This document shows positions 7,549-13,381 of a stretch of 64,000 nt of DNA, one piece after another. The notes under the pieces are model-generated. The model was given only the letters and a program-made list of their open reading frames with translations, did not search any database and was not told the origin of the DNA. Both the position numbers and the translations under genes were made by a program. The stretch's first letter is position 1. Every line of letters begins with the position of its first letter. Location: positions 62,001-126,000 of the IMG/VR virus record IMGVR_UViG_3300020057_000027; one strand, written 5' to 3'. This stretch comes from a virus.

Positions 7549-8322
7549 ATGGGAAAAAGATCCCGTAAAAATACGAATTACAAACCAGAGCAAGCCCCAC
7601 AAGAAGACGTTTTAAAAGAAGAAGATCCTTATAGAAGACAGAAAAAGTTATTAAATCATAATTTCAAATTAGAGGCCATCAAACCTCTTACTGAAAATCA
7701 ACGAAAAGCTTTTTACGCTTTTGGTAGTGATAAACATCTTTTGTTGTATGGTGTTGCAGGTACAGGAAAAACATTTCTTGGTTTATATTTTGGTCTATCA
7801 GAATTATTTTCTGGTAATGTTCGCCAAATAATAATTGTGAGAAGCGCGGTGGCATCAAGAGATCTAGGGTTTATGCCTGGAACACTATCAGAAAAGATGG
7901 CAGTCTATGAAGCTCCATATAAAGATATTTGTGCTGAACTTTCTGGTGGCCGTAGAGATGTATATGATACACTGAAAAAGAAAGGCAATCTTGATTTTAT
8001 GTCCACATCATTCATTAGAGGATTAACCTTTGATGACGCAATATTGATTGTGGATGAAGTTCAGAACTTAACCGATCACGAATTAAATTCAGTCTTAACA
8101 CGAGTAGGAAAAAACTGTAAAGTAATACTATGCGGTGATTTTAGACAAGACGATTTGAAAATGAACGGTAAAAAGTCACAAGAAACTGGTATCCATAATA
8201 TGATAAAAATAGCTAGAGCAATGCCCAGTTTTGACTTGATTGAGTTTCAAATTGGTGATATAGTACGTAGTGGGTTCGTAAAAGAATACATTATAACCCG
8301 CCACAATTTAAAGCTAGATTAA
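7549..8322 (+). CDS. phoH: PhoH-like ATPase
   Basis: 257 residues. Walker A GVAGTGKT lies near residue 68 after the PhoH-type lead-in LTENQRKAFYAF. Walker B is ILIVDEVQNLTDHE near residue 167, and the DFRQDDLK segment follows. This is the compact phage PhoH form, an AAA-like or SF1-helicase-like ATPase of unclear role that is very common in T4-like marine phages. Two bases separate it from the zinc-ribbon gene. Confidence 0.9.
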   Translation: MGKRSRKNTNYKPEQAPQEDVLKEEDPYRRQKKLLNHNFKLEAIKPLTENQRKAFYAFGSDKHLLLYGVAGTGKTFLGLYFGLSELFSGNVRQIIIVRSAVASRDLGFMPGTLSEKMAVYEAPYKDICAELSGGRRDVYDTLKKKGNLDFMSTSFIRGLTFDDAILIVDEVQNLTDHELNSVLTRVGKNCKVILCGDFRQDDLKMNGKKSQETGIHNMIKIARAMPSFDLIEFQIGDIVRSGFVKEYIITRHNLKLD

Positions 8323-8336
8323 CCTTGGAGTTTATT

Positions 8337-8711
8337 ATGAGTGAAGTTGAAAAAGAAACACAAGGCGTAAAACACGATCAAGATAAGATTCGTATGGATC
8401 TTGTACCTTGGGATGTTGTAGTTGAGATTGCAAAGATCTTAACTTTTGGTGCTAAGAAATACGCCGACAGAAATTGGGAAAAAGGTTTCAATTGGTCAAG
8501 AGTATATGGAGCTTTGATGCGCCATTTAACTCTGTGGTTTCAAGGTCAAGACACAGATGCCGAGACTGGAAGATCACATCTTGCACATGCTGGATGCTGT
8601 TTGTTTTTCCTTTTGGCATTTGTTCTTCGTGGTGTAGGTAAAGATGATAGACCTAAACTCACTGAAGCGCAAATAGATGAAATGACTAAGTATGAAATTA
8701 ATCCTAGATAA
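8337..8711 (+). CDS. dATP/dGTP pyrophosphohydrolase-like protein (DUF5664)
   Basis: 124 residues from the ATG at 8337, which has TTGGAG upstream; a TTG further up is in frame. The motif string KHDQDKIRMDLVPWDVVVEI, then LTFGAKKYADRNWEKG, ALMRHLTLWFQG and TGRSHLAHAGCCLFFLLAF is the MazG-like all-alpha NTP pyrophosphatase family DUF5664. It probably hydrolyses dNTPs, either to adjust pools or as part of modified-base synthesis. No PurZ-like partner is in this window. Confidence 0.85.
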   Translation: MSEVEKETQGVKHDQDKIRMDLVPWDVVVEIAKILTFGAKKYADRNWEKGFNWSRVYGALMRHLTLWFQGQDTDAETGRSHLAHAGCCLFFLLAFVLRGVGKDDRPKLTEAQIDEMTKYEINPR

Positions 8712-8732
8712 TAGTTCCAATATATAGTACGT

Positions 8733-8738
8733 TATAAT
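8733..8738 (+). promoter_or_regulatory. -10 box of the tmRNA gene
   Basis: TATAAT, nine bases before the first G of the tmRNA. The overlapping AATAAATA also resembles the late-promoter octamer. No clear -35 box. Confidence 0.5.
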
Positions 8739-8747
8739 AAATAGATT

Positions 8748-9141
8748 GGGGCTGCCATGGTTTCGACTGGAAAAACTAAGGTTAGTCGCGCAAGCCGTAG
8801 ATGATTCTTGGCTACGTTAAAATGAATCAAATGTTAAATGCAAACTCTAACGATTTTGCCGATTACGCACTAGCTGCATAATCTGTGTTTAAGTAAAGAT
8901 AGATAGTAGTATACTTAAACATATAATTTCACCACTATCGGAGCCTCTCAATAACCGTCCGTAAGAGAGTAAACCAAAACTGGGATGGGAATAATGGTTG
9001 ACCATTTGTAATTCAGGTTATGTTGTTTATTTTGAAACTGAATTGCGTGAAGGGCTGAAACCCCTCAAAAAATAAACTACGCTTGTAGTGCGAATAATTA
9101 AAGATTCTAGGACGCGAGTTCGATTCTCGCCAGCTCCACCA
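8748..9141 (+). ncRNA. ssrA: Transfer-messenger RNA (one-piece tmRNA)
   Basis: 394 bases. The 5' end GGGGCUGCCAUGGUUUCGAC is the tmRNA signature. The acceptor stem GGGGCU (8748-8753) pairs with AGCUCC (9132-9137), followed by A and an encoded CCA. The T-arm near 9117 is GCGAG/CUCGC with loop UUCGAUU. The resume codon begins an ORF reading ANSNDFADYALAA-stop (8840-8881), whose YALAA end resembles the protease tags of gamma-proteobacteria. It would rescue stalled ribosomes and tag peptides. The middle is expected to hold pseudoknots, which I did not fold. Confidence 0.93.
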
Positions 9142-9144
9142 TAT

Positions 9145-9219
9145 CGCGGGGAAGAGAAAGAGTAACTCGCTTGGCTCATAACCAAGAGATAGCATGTGCG
9201 ACTCATGCCTCCGCTACCA
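9145..9219 (+). tRNA. tRNA-Met (CAU), initiator-like
   Basis: 75 bases with encoded CCA, four bases after the tmRNA. Anticodon stem CTTGG/CCAAG, loop CTCATAA. The acceptor CGCGGGG against CTCCGCT leaves position 1-72 unpaired (C-U), the hallmark of initiator tRNA, and CGCGGGG is also the start of E. coli tRNA-fMet. The three G-C pairs of the initiator anticodon stem are absent, so initiator identity is uncertain. Confidence 0.85.
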
Positions 9220-9234
9220 TTTTTTAAGGATACT

Positions 9235-9405
9235 ATGAACGGCGATAGACACATTAAAGGTTATGCAGTTTGTCTTTGTAAAAACTGTACACCTCCTTCA
9301 GGGAGATCTAAGTATCGTGCTTGGTTAAAATCGTTTCGTTCAGGTCTAATGCGTAAACAAAACAGAAAAATCATCAAAGAACAATTGTTAGATACACCAG
9401 TTTAA
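9235..9405 (+). CDS. Small basic protein of unknown function
   Basis: 56 residues from the ATG at 9235, with AAGGA upstream. Contains CLCKNC and a strongly basic second half (SKYRAWLKSFRSGLMRKQNR), suggesting a nucleic-acid-binding peptide. It sits between the tmRNA/tRNA-Met pair and a terminator-like hairpin. Confidence 0.6.
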   Translation: MNGDRHIKGYAVCLCKNCTPPSGRSKYRAWLKSFRSGLMRKQNRKIIKEQLLDTPV

Positions 9406-9476
9406 GCCCGAAACCCCGAAAAGCCAATACGTAGTGGAATGACTAAATATTAGTCTAGGGATTAGGGCTCTTTTTT
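9405..9476 (+). terminator. Probable terminator
   Basis: AGCCC (9405-9409) pairs with GGGCT (9465-9469), with a further CCC/GGG inside, followed by CTTTTTT. The loop is long, so efficiency is uncertain. Confidence 0.45.
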
Positions 9477-9483
9477 GGGTGTT

Positions 9484-10353
9484 ATGAAAAGTTTCTATCA
9501 ATATATAACAGAATCAATCGTCGATCCATATCACGAATCTTATTCTGATGAAGTTTTTGATGACTCATCCACAGAAAATCCAAAATTAAAAACAAAAATA
9601 TTAAATCTAATCAATAAAGACTTAGAACAATTTAAAAAGACTCTTAATATAAAAGATGTTGTTCTAGTTGGAAGTATATTAACTAAAAGATATCGCTTTG
9701 ATACTGATTTAGATGTTCATATATTAGCTGATGGTGCTAGTGAAGCATCAATGGAAAAGTTCGCAAAAGATTACAGTGAACATATAATTCCGGGAACAGA
9801 TCATCCAATCAACTACTTCATAATTTCAAATAAAAAAGATCACGATAGAGCTAATGCGTTAGGTGATGCTGAATTTGATATAGAACAAAATAAATTCAGA
9901 AGAAAGCCAGTAGATAGACCTTTTGATATTACACAATACTTTGGAGATTTTAAAAAGAAAGTAGATAAAATAAATTCACTCAAAGCAGATTTAAGACACG
10001 ATTTAATAGATTATGAATCATTGAAGAAAGTTGATAAATCTGAAGTTAAAAAATTATCAGTATTAATCAAAGATGAATTAAAGAAAATAGAAAACACCGC
10101 ATCTGGTTTAGTTGATATCTATAATAAAATTAGACAAGATAGAAAAGATGCTTTTGCTGGTGAAGTTACTCCAGATGAAATAAGAAAATACGGCGAAAAG
10201 AATCGTACACCAGGAAATGTTATTTTTAAATTGATGGAGAAATATCATTATTTACAATTCTTGAAAAAAATAGAAGAGATTTTAGGTCCGGACAAAAAGC
10301 TTTCGGATAAAGAAGCTGAGAAATTAGCAAAGGTAGTAAAAGAAGATGATTAG
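9484..10353 (+). CDS. Nucleotidyltransferase-fold protein
   Basis: 289 residues from the ATG at 9484 (a TTG nine bases upstream is in frame). N-terminus MKSFYQYITES is the T4-like lead seen on many phage proteins. Near residue 62 is VVLVGSILTKRYRFDTDLDV, matching the GS...DxD core of the pol-beta nucleotidyltransferase superfamily. The C-terminal half is helical. Substrate unknown; a tRNA- or nucleotide-modifying role is possible given the RNA genes nearby, but that is speculation. Confidence 0.7.
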   Translation: MKSFYQYITESIVDPYHESYSDEVFDDSSTENPKLKTKILNLINKDLEQFKKTLNIKDVVLVGSILTKRYRFDTDLDVHILADGASEASMEKFAKDYSEHIIPGTDHPINYFIISNKKDHDRANALGDAEFDIEQNKFRRKPVDRPFDITQYFGDFKKKVDKINSLKADLRHDLIDYESLKKVDKSEVKKLSVLIKDELKKIENTASGLVDIYNKIRQDRKDAFAGEVTPDEIRKYGEKNRTPGNVIFKLMEKYHYLQFLKKIEEILGPDKKLSDKEAEKLAKVVKEDD

Positions 10354-10783
10354 CGAATTAGATAAAGTTGGTCTAGTATACGACAAACTTACAGAAAAAG
10401 AAAAGAAATTTTTTAAAGATTACATCTGGAATGGAGTAGGTAGTAGAAGTTTCTTTGTTAATCCACATGATCTAATTTTCAAAGAAGCATCACTATACCA
10501 TGATTTTTACTATTGGCGCGGCGGCCCACAAGAGTTAAGAGAATTGGCAGATAAAGATTTTTTTCATCGTTGCCACTCAGCCGTTAGAAAACAACCAAAA
10601 TATAAAAGACCTTTTTATTATCTTACATCTTATGTATATTTTGCATTTTTACGAATGCTTGGTAAAGTAGCGTGGGAATATTCAGAAAAACCATCCAAGA
10701 CTTTTAAAGAATTGCTTGATAAAGTCCATTTTTATTATGATAATAACCCAAACATATCAGGACGTCCACCAAAGTTCAAATAG
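10346..10783 (+). CDS. Phospholipase A2-like protein
   Basis: 145 residues, overlapping the previous gene by eight bases. NPHDLIFKEASLYHDFYYWR then ELADKDFFHRCH reproduces the spacing of the PLA2 His-Asp helix (xxHDxxY) and the later Asp-containing helix of parvovirus-type and bacterial PLA2-like proteins. The calcium-loop glycine pattern (WNGVGSRSFF) is a partial match. A role in membrane disruption is possible; the assignment is inferred from motif spacing alone. Confidence 0.55.
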   Translation: MISELDKVGLVYDKLTEKEKKFFKDYIWNGVGSRSFFVNPHDLIFKEASLYHDFYYWRGGPQELRELADKDFFHRCHSAVRKQPKYKRPFYYLTSYVYFAFLRMLGKVAWEYSEKPSKTFKELLDKVHFYYDNNPNISGRPPKFK

Positions 10784-10788
10784 GTTAT

Positions 10789-11061
10789 ATGCAAGAATTT
10801 GTGGACAAATATTTACTTGAGTCACATCATTTCAAGTCCCGCCCAGAAAAATTAACTACTGAAGACGAAAAGAAATTTAATATACTAACGTTGAGTGGTG
10901 AAGAAGTTTGGGATATCTTAGTATTTTTAATGATACATATGATGCGTGGAAGATATGTATCTCATACCGTAGAAGAGAAATTCACTAAGATACATGCATT
11001 AAAGAGAATTGAAACGGGAACTGTGGAATATTGGCTCCACATAAAATATCAAATCAGATAA
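10789..11061 (+). CDS. Small protein of unknown function
   Basis: 90 residues, five bases after the previous stop and probably co-transcribed. Starts MQEFVDKYLLESHHFKSRP. Predicted mixed alpha/beta; no family recognised. Confidence 0.6.
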   Translation: MQEFVDKYLLESHHFKSRPEKLTTEDEKKFNILTLSGEEVWDILVFLMIHMMRGRYVSHTVEEKFTKIHALKRIETGTVEYWLHIKYQIR

Positions 11062-11074
11062 ACGCAATAAATAT

Positions 11075-11242
11075 TTAATATAATCCTAGAAGTTGTGCAA
11101 CATAGATAATTGTTCCAAGTATTACTAATAGTCGTATACCAAAAACGTATGCTCCATCAATTCCTATCTTTGGAAGTATAGCTAGAAAAGCGCCTATTAA
11201 AATTAGATTGATTATTACGTGTGAATTAAGTAGTGCATTAAT
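11075..11242 (-). pseudogene. Minus-strand membrane-protein frame without a standard start
   Basis: A 55-codon open frame with strongly protein-like composition: NSHVIINLILIGAFLAILPK, a GIDGAYVFG turn, then RLLVILGTIIYVAQLLGLY, i.e. two membrane segments. The first possible codon is ATT; there is no ATG, GTG or TTG. AAGG and an out-of-frame ATG lie just upstream, so either an indel broke the start or ATT is used. It fills the otherwise empty gap at 11062-11286. Confidence 0.4.
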
Positions 11243-11286
11243 ATTTCATATTGACCTTATTATTAAAATAACTTACTATATAGTTT

Positions 11287-11294
11287 CATAAATA
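11287..11294 (+). promoter_or_regulatory. Late-type promoter octamer
   Basis: CATAAATA, one base from the T4 late consensus TATAAATA, six bases before the ATG at 11301. The transcript would start at or beside the start codon. Confidence 0.5.
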
Positions 11295-11300
11295 TTAACC

Positions 11301-11951
11301 ATGAAGACACTCAAAACATATATTACTGAAGTAGCCGTGACGGCTCCAAATGTCATGCATGATGCTAATGCTACTATTGAGAAGCTAAAGAAAGAGCTAT
11401 CTCATGTTCTTGGCAATCGTTATGTTATTAAAGCAAATGTTTCAGGAAATCTTGGAAAATCAGCACATCTTAGAATAGTAGATACACATCCAGCTAATGG
11501 TATTGATCATAACTCTCCGGTGTTTATGCAGTTTATGATGTATCTTTCAACTAGTCACGGCAAAGATGCAGATCTTGATAAAGTATCTTGGAAAATGTCA
11601 CAAGGTCCTCGCTCAGTTCCTTATAGAAAAATCACTTCAGCAAAATCTATTGATGATGCAACATCAAAATTAATTCAATGGTTCAAACAGAATAAATCAA
11701 AATTAGATTCATTACTACATCCTTTGAAAGAAGAAAATATTAGAAGCATTGATGGTGTATTCGATAAAGAAAATCTAGCAAGAATACATAAACTACAGCC
11801 ATTCAAAGTTGATGATATTTTAATTAGTAGAAAAGGTGAAAAATTTACTGTTGTTAAAATCCAAGCATTATCAAATTCGTATGCACATAGTTTAGCTATA
11901 GATATTGTTGGATCTAATAAAGGAAAAGTTTTCACTATTTACGTAAAATAG
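11301..11951 (+). CDS. Phage protein of unknown function, late type
   Basis: 216 residues starting MKTLKTYITEV, the short N-terminal pattern common on T4-like late or structural proteins. The first 140 residues look globular (YVIKANVSGNLGKSAHLRIV). The last 60 (KPFKVDDILISRKGEKFTVV) look like a small beta-barrel. No recognised family. The late-type octamer suggests expression with virion genes. Confidence 0.7.
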   Translation: MKTLKTYITEVAVTAPNVMHDANATIEKLKKELSHVLGNRYVIKANVSGNLGKSAHLRIVDTHPANGIDHNSPVFMQFMMYLSTSHGKDADLDKVSWKMSQGPRSVPYRKITSAKSIDDATSKLIQWFKQNKSKLDSLLHPLKEENIRSIDGVFDKENLARIHKLQPFKVDDILISRKGEKFTVVKIQALSNSYAHSLAIDIVGSNKGKVFTIYVK

Positions 11952-11954
11952 TCA

Positions 11955-11983
11955 TTGACAGAACACTAAAATACCTATATAAT
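11955..11983 (+). promoter_or_regulatory. Consensus sigma70 promoter of the first tRNA operon
   Basis: TTGACA (11955-11960), 17 bases, TATAAT (11978-11983): a perfect match. Six bases lead to the ATG of the leader ORF at 11990, so +1 falls on its start codon. Confidence 0.85.
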
Positions 11984-11989
11984 AGTCTT

Positions 11990-12079
11990 ATGATAGAAAT
12001 TCGTTCTAACCTATTACCGCTCCCACTCTTATATCCCTCGCGGGATTATAAAACACTCTTGCGTCCATTGGACGCATAA
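11990..12079 (+). CDS. Leader peptide rich in Leu, Pro and Tyr ahead of tRNA-Pro/Tyr/Leu/Leu
   Basis: 29 codons, probably leaderless (ATG at the expected +1). Residues 8-16 read LLPLPLLYP, nine consecutive codons all Leu, Pro or Tyr. In total 8 Leu, 4 Pro and 2 Tyr in 29. The four tRNAs that follow are Pro, Tyr, Leu and Leu. Hairpins overlap the ORF: ATCCC (12033-12037)/GGGAT (12042-12046) and TGCGTCC (12060-12066)/GGACGCA (12070-12076). GATTAT (12044-12049) can instead pair with ATAATC (12076-12081). Ribosome-sensed attenuation is inferred. Three of the Leu codons are CUC, which the encoded tRNAs would not read. Confidence 0.6.
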   Translation: MIEIRSNLLPLPLLYPSRDYKTLLRPLDA

Positions 12080-12122
12080 TCACACATTCAAATATTAGTA
12101 GAAGAAAAGATAATTAAATTAT

Positions 12123-12199
12123 CTAGGTGTAGCAAAGTTTGGTATTGCGCCCGCTTTGGGAGCGGGAGGCCGCAGGTTCAAATCCTGCCACCTAGACCA
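12123..12199 (+). tRNA. tRNA-Pro (UGG)
   Basis: 77 bases with encoded CCA. Acceptor CTAGGTG/CACCTAG, anticodon stem CCCGC/GCGGG, loop TTTGGGA, T-loop TTCAAAT. First tRNA after the Leu/Pro/Tyr leader. Confidence 0.95.
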
Positions 12200-12202
12200 T
12201 AT

Positions 12203-12286
12203 GGGAGTTAAGACATACGGACTTGTCGGCTGTCTGTAAAACAGTTGTAGAAATGCAAGGGGGTTCGATTCCCTCAACTCCCACCA
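12203..12286 (+). tRNA. tRNA-Tyr (GUA)
   Basis: 84 bases with encoded CCA. Acceptor GGGAGTT/AACTCCC, anticodon loop CTGTAAA, class II variable arm (TTGTAGAAATGCAA), T-loop TTCGATT. Confidence 0.93.
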
Positions 12287-12289
12287 TAT

Positions 12290-12374
12290 ACTCTTGTGGC
12301 GGAACTGGCATACGCGGCAGACTTAAACCCTGTTGCCTTCGGGATTGAGGGTTCGACTCCCTCCAAGAGTACCA
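12290..12374 (+). tRNA. tRNA-Leu (UAA)
   Basis: 85 bases with encoded CCA. Acceptor ACTCTTG/CAAGAGT, anticodon loop CTTAAAC with one A-C mismatch at the top of the stem, long class II variable arm (GTTGCCTTCGGGATT), T-loop TTCGACT. Confidence 0.9.
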
Positions 12375-12382
12375 TTTTTTAT

Positions 12383-12459
12383 AGTCAAGTGATGGAATTG
12401 GAATACATACTTGTCTCAAACACAAGGTTTTAAGGGTTCGACTCCCTTCTTGACTACCA
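12383..12459 (+). tRNA. tRNA-Leu (CAA), unusually short variable arm
   Basis: 77 bases with encoded CCA. Acceptor AGTCAAG/CTTGACT, anticodon stem CTTGT/ACAAG, loop CTCAAAC, T-stem AAGGG/CCCTT. The D-arm is Leu-like, but only about five bases (GTTTT) lie between the anticodon and T arms, whereas bacterial tRNA-Leu normally has a long class II arm. Confidence 0.82.
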
Positions 12460-12476
12460 TTTTTAAAAATAATTTA

Positions 12477-12505
12477 TTGACAAATGCCTTCCCGGCATAT
12501 ATACT
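12477..12505 (+). promoter_or_regulatory. Sigma70-like promoter
   Basis: TTGACA, 17 bases, TATACT. Directs transcription of the structured RNA region between tRNA-Leu and the hammerhead. Confidence 0.75.
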
Positions 12506-12660
12506 ACCACAAGTTGAATGAGTTTTGGGATTTTATGTCCCATTTTCTTTTGTGGATTGTAAGCTCTACTACTACCGTGGCGGGTGGTCTTTAGGTAGGC
12601 CTAAAACGAAGACTTTCGGGTTCACTGTAGTGGAGCTTAGAGTTTACAAATTTGCAAAAT
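12506..12660 (+). ncRNA. Structured RNA of unknown type
   Basis: A 12-bp stem TAAGCTCTACTA (12560-12571)/TAGTGGAGCTTA (12628-12639), with one G-U pair, encloses a smaller helix GTCTT/AAGAC and a TAGG/CCTA hairpin. A separate hairpin TGGGA/TCCCA lies near the 5' end. No tRNA cloverleaf fits. A 19-codon ORF (12535-12594; SSTTT and GG codon runs) crosses the 5' strand of the main stem. No clear terminator follows before the next promoter. Confidence 0.45.
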
Positions 12661-12665
12661 AAAGA

Positions 12666-12695
12666 TTGACAAACGTAGTGAACGTGTGTTATTCT
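12666..12695 (+). promoter_or_regulatory. Sigma70-like promoter upstream of the hammerhead
   Basis: TTGACA, 18 bases, TATTCT. Expected start near 12702, about 50 bases before the ribozyme. Confidence 0.65.
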
Positions 12696-12750
12696 ATATA
12701 AAGATAGTCTGATGAAAGGGAAAATCAACTAGGGATAACTTCAACTATCC

Positions 12751-12843
12751 CATCGGGCACACCTGATGAGTCCATAAGGACGAAACAGGGGAGTTAATAG
12801 AGCGTAATAATCGGATCGATTGCTCCTCCCCTGTCGTGTGATG
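12751..12843 (+). ncRNA. Hammerhead ribozyme
   Basis: All core elements are present in order: stem I CACAC (12758-12762), core CTGATGA (12763-12769), stem II GTCC-ATAA-GGAC (12770-12781), GAAA (12782-12785), stem III CAGGGGAG (12786-12793) with CTCCCCTG (12826-12833), and then TC with cleavage expected after C12835. GTGTG (12836-12840) closes stem I, extended by CAT/ATG at 12751 and 12841. Stem I is open-ended (type I). It would cut the transcript upstream of tRNA-Glu. An inverted repeat GGGATA/TATCCC (near 12734-12750) lies just before it. Confidence 0.85.
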
Positions 12844-12950
12844 AAGGACTTAAGGCCTTAAACCTTATCATCGTTCTTCGGTTGGCAAGTTTCGTCTAAA
12901 CATTTATTGTTGCGCTTTCAGTGACAGCTTAGATTAAGGACGAGTATTAG

Positions 12951-13031
12951 ATGGAATCGCGGGTATTTCCACGCCGAGCATTGCGAAAGCGTACATGTGA
13001 ACACTACCGTATAGTTTGCCTAGTTCTGTAA
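12951..13031 (+). CDS. Arg-rich leader peptide overlapping a terminator
   Basis: 26 codons with AAGGA ten bases upstream. Begins MESRVFPRRALRKR and has six Arg. The stop codon (13029-13031) lies in the loop of the terminator hairpin at 13018-13049, the geometry of a transcription attenuator. No tRNA-Arg follows within the window, so what it would sense is unclear. The region 12844-12950 also contains the CGCTTTC/GAAAGCG long-range pair that spans into this ORF. Confidence 0.45.
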   Translation: MESRVFPRRALRKRTCEHYRIVCLVL

Positions 13032-13049
13032 GATTGATTGGGCTTTTTT
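13018..13049 (+). terminator. Terminator or attenuator after the hammerhead RNA
   Basis: GCCTAG (13018-13023) pairs with TTGGGC (13038-13043), including G-U pairs, followed immediately by six T. Confidence 0.65.
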
Positions 13050-13064
13050 GTTTTTAGATATTGT

Positions 13065-13106
13065 ATGTTAAACGGACTGGAACGATTAGAGACTGAGAGA
13101 GCGTAA
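13065..13106 (+). CDS. Possible Glu-rich leader peptide ahead of tRNA-Glu
   Basis: 13 codons reading MLNGLERLETERA, with three Glu, ending eight bases before tRNA-Glu. CGTAA/TTACG can form a hairpin over its stop. No Shine-Dalgarno. It fits the pattern of the two long leaders but is too short to be convincing alone. Confidence 0.3.
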   Translation: MLNGLERLETERA

Positions 13107-13113
13107 TTTTTAC

Positions 13114-13188
13114 GTTCCCGTCTTCTAACGGCTAGGAAGTCTGACTTTCAATCAGATAACGAGGGTTCGATTCCCTCCGGGAACACCA
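13114..13188 (+). tRNA. tRNA-Glu (UUC)
   Basis: 75 bases with encoded CCA. Acceptor GTTCCCG/CGGGAAC, anticodon stem TCTGA/TCAGA, loop CTTTCAA, T-loop TTCGATT. Confidence 0.94.
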
Positions 13189-13197
13189 AAGGTAATT

Positions 13198-13377
13198 ATG
13201 ACTGATCAAAAATTTGCTGATTTATCTACAGAAGATTTAGAATTAGCTATTGATATGTTTGAACAAACACAGTTAAGAACGAAAGATGTAATTCTTCAAA
13301 ATCAAATTGATGAATTAAAGAAAGAGTTAGACAATAGAAAAAGACCTTTACTTGAAAAGGTTTTACTGAAGGGATAA
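13198..13377 (+). CDS. Small coiled-coil protein between tRNA genes
   Basis: 59 residues starting MTDQKFADLSTEDLELAIDM. Helical and highly charged throughout, with seven Asp and six Glu. Located exactly between tRNA-Glu and tRNA-Asp. GGTAATT precedes the ATG. It may be an ordinary small gene; the Asp/Glu content is suggestive in this setting but not extreme. Confidence 0.6.
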   Translation: MTDQKFADLSTEDLELAIDMFEQTQLRTKDVILQNQIDELKKELDNRKRPLLEKVLLKG

Positions 13378-13381
13378 TTAT

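Noticed and set aside
8337-8711. Evidence for 2-aminoadenine (Z) DNA
   Set aside because: The DUF5664 pyrophosphohydrolase alone is common; no PurZ or DpoZ-type genes are in the window.
9013-9254. Minus-strand ORFs over the tmRNA and tRNA-Met
   Set aside because: Same artefact: reverse translation of the T-arm and acceptor of RNA genes.
12550-12650. A divergent tRNA in the structured RNA
   Set aside because: The closing helix is 12 bp and no T-arm of five pairs abuts it; no plausible anticodon arm.
12702-12750. A second hammerhead core (CTGATGA at 12709)
   Set aside because: GATAGT/ACTATC could form stem I, but no stem II exists between CTGATGA and the following GAAA, and no proper cleavage triplet is present.
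12844-13050. Group I intron or RNase P RNA
   Set aside because: No recognisable P/Q/R/S core or RNase P consensus; only local hairpins and a terminator.
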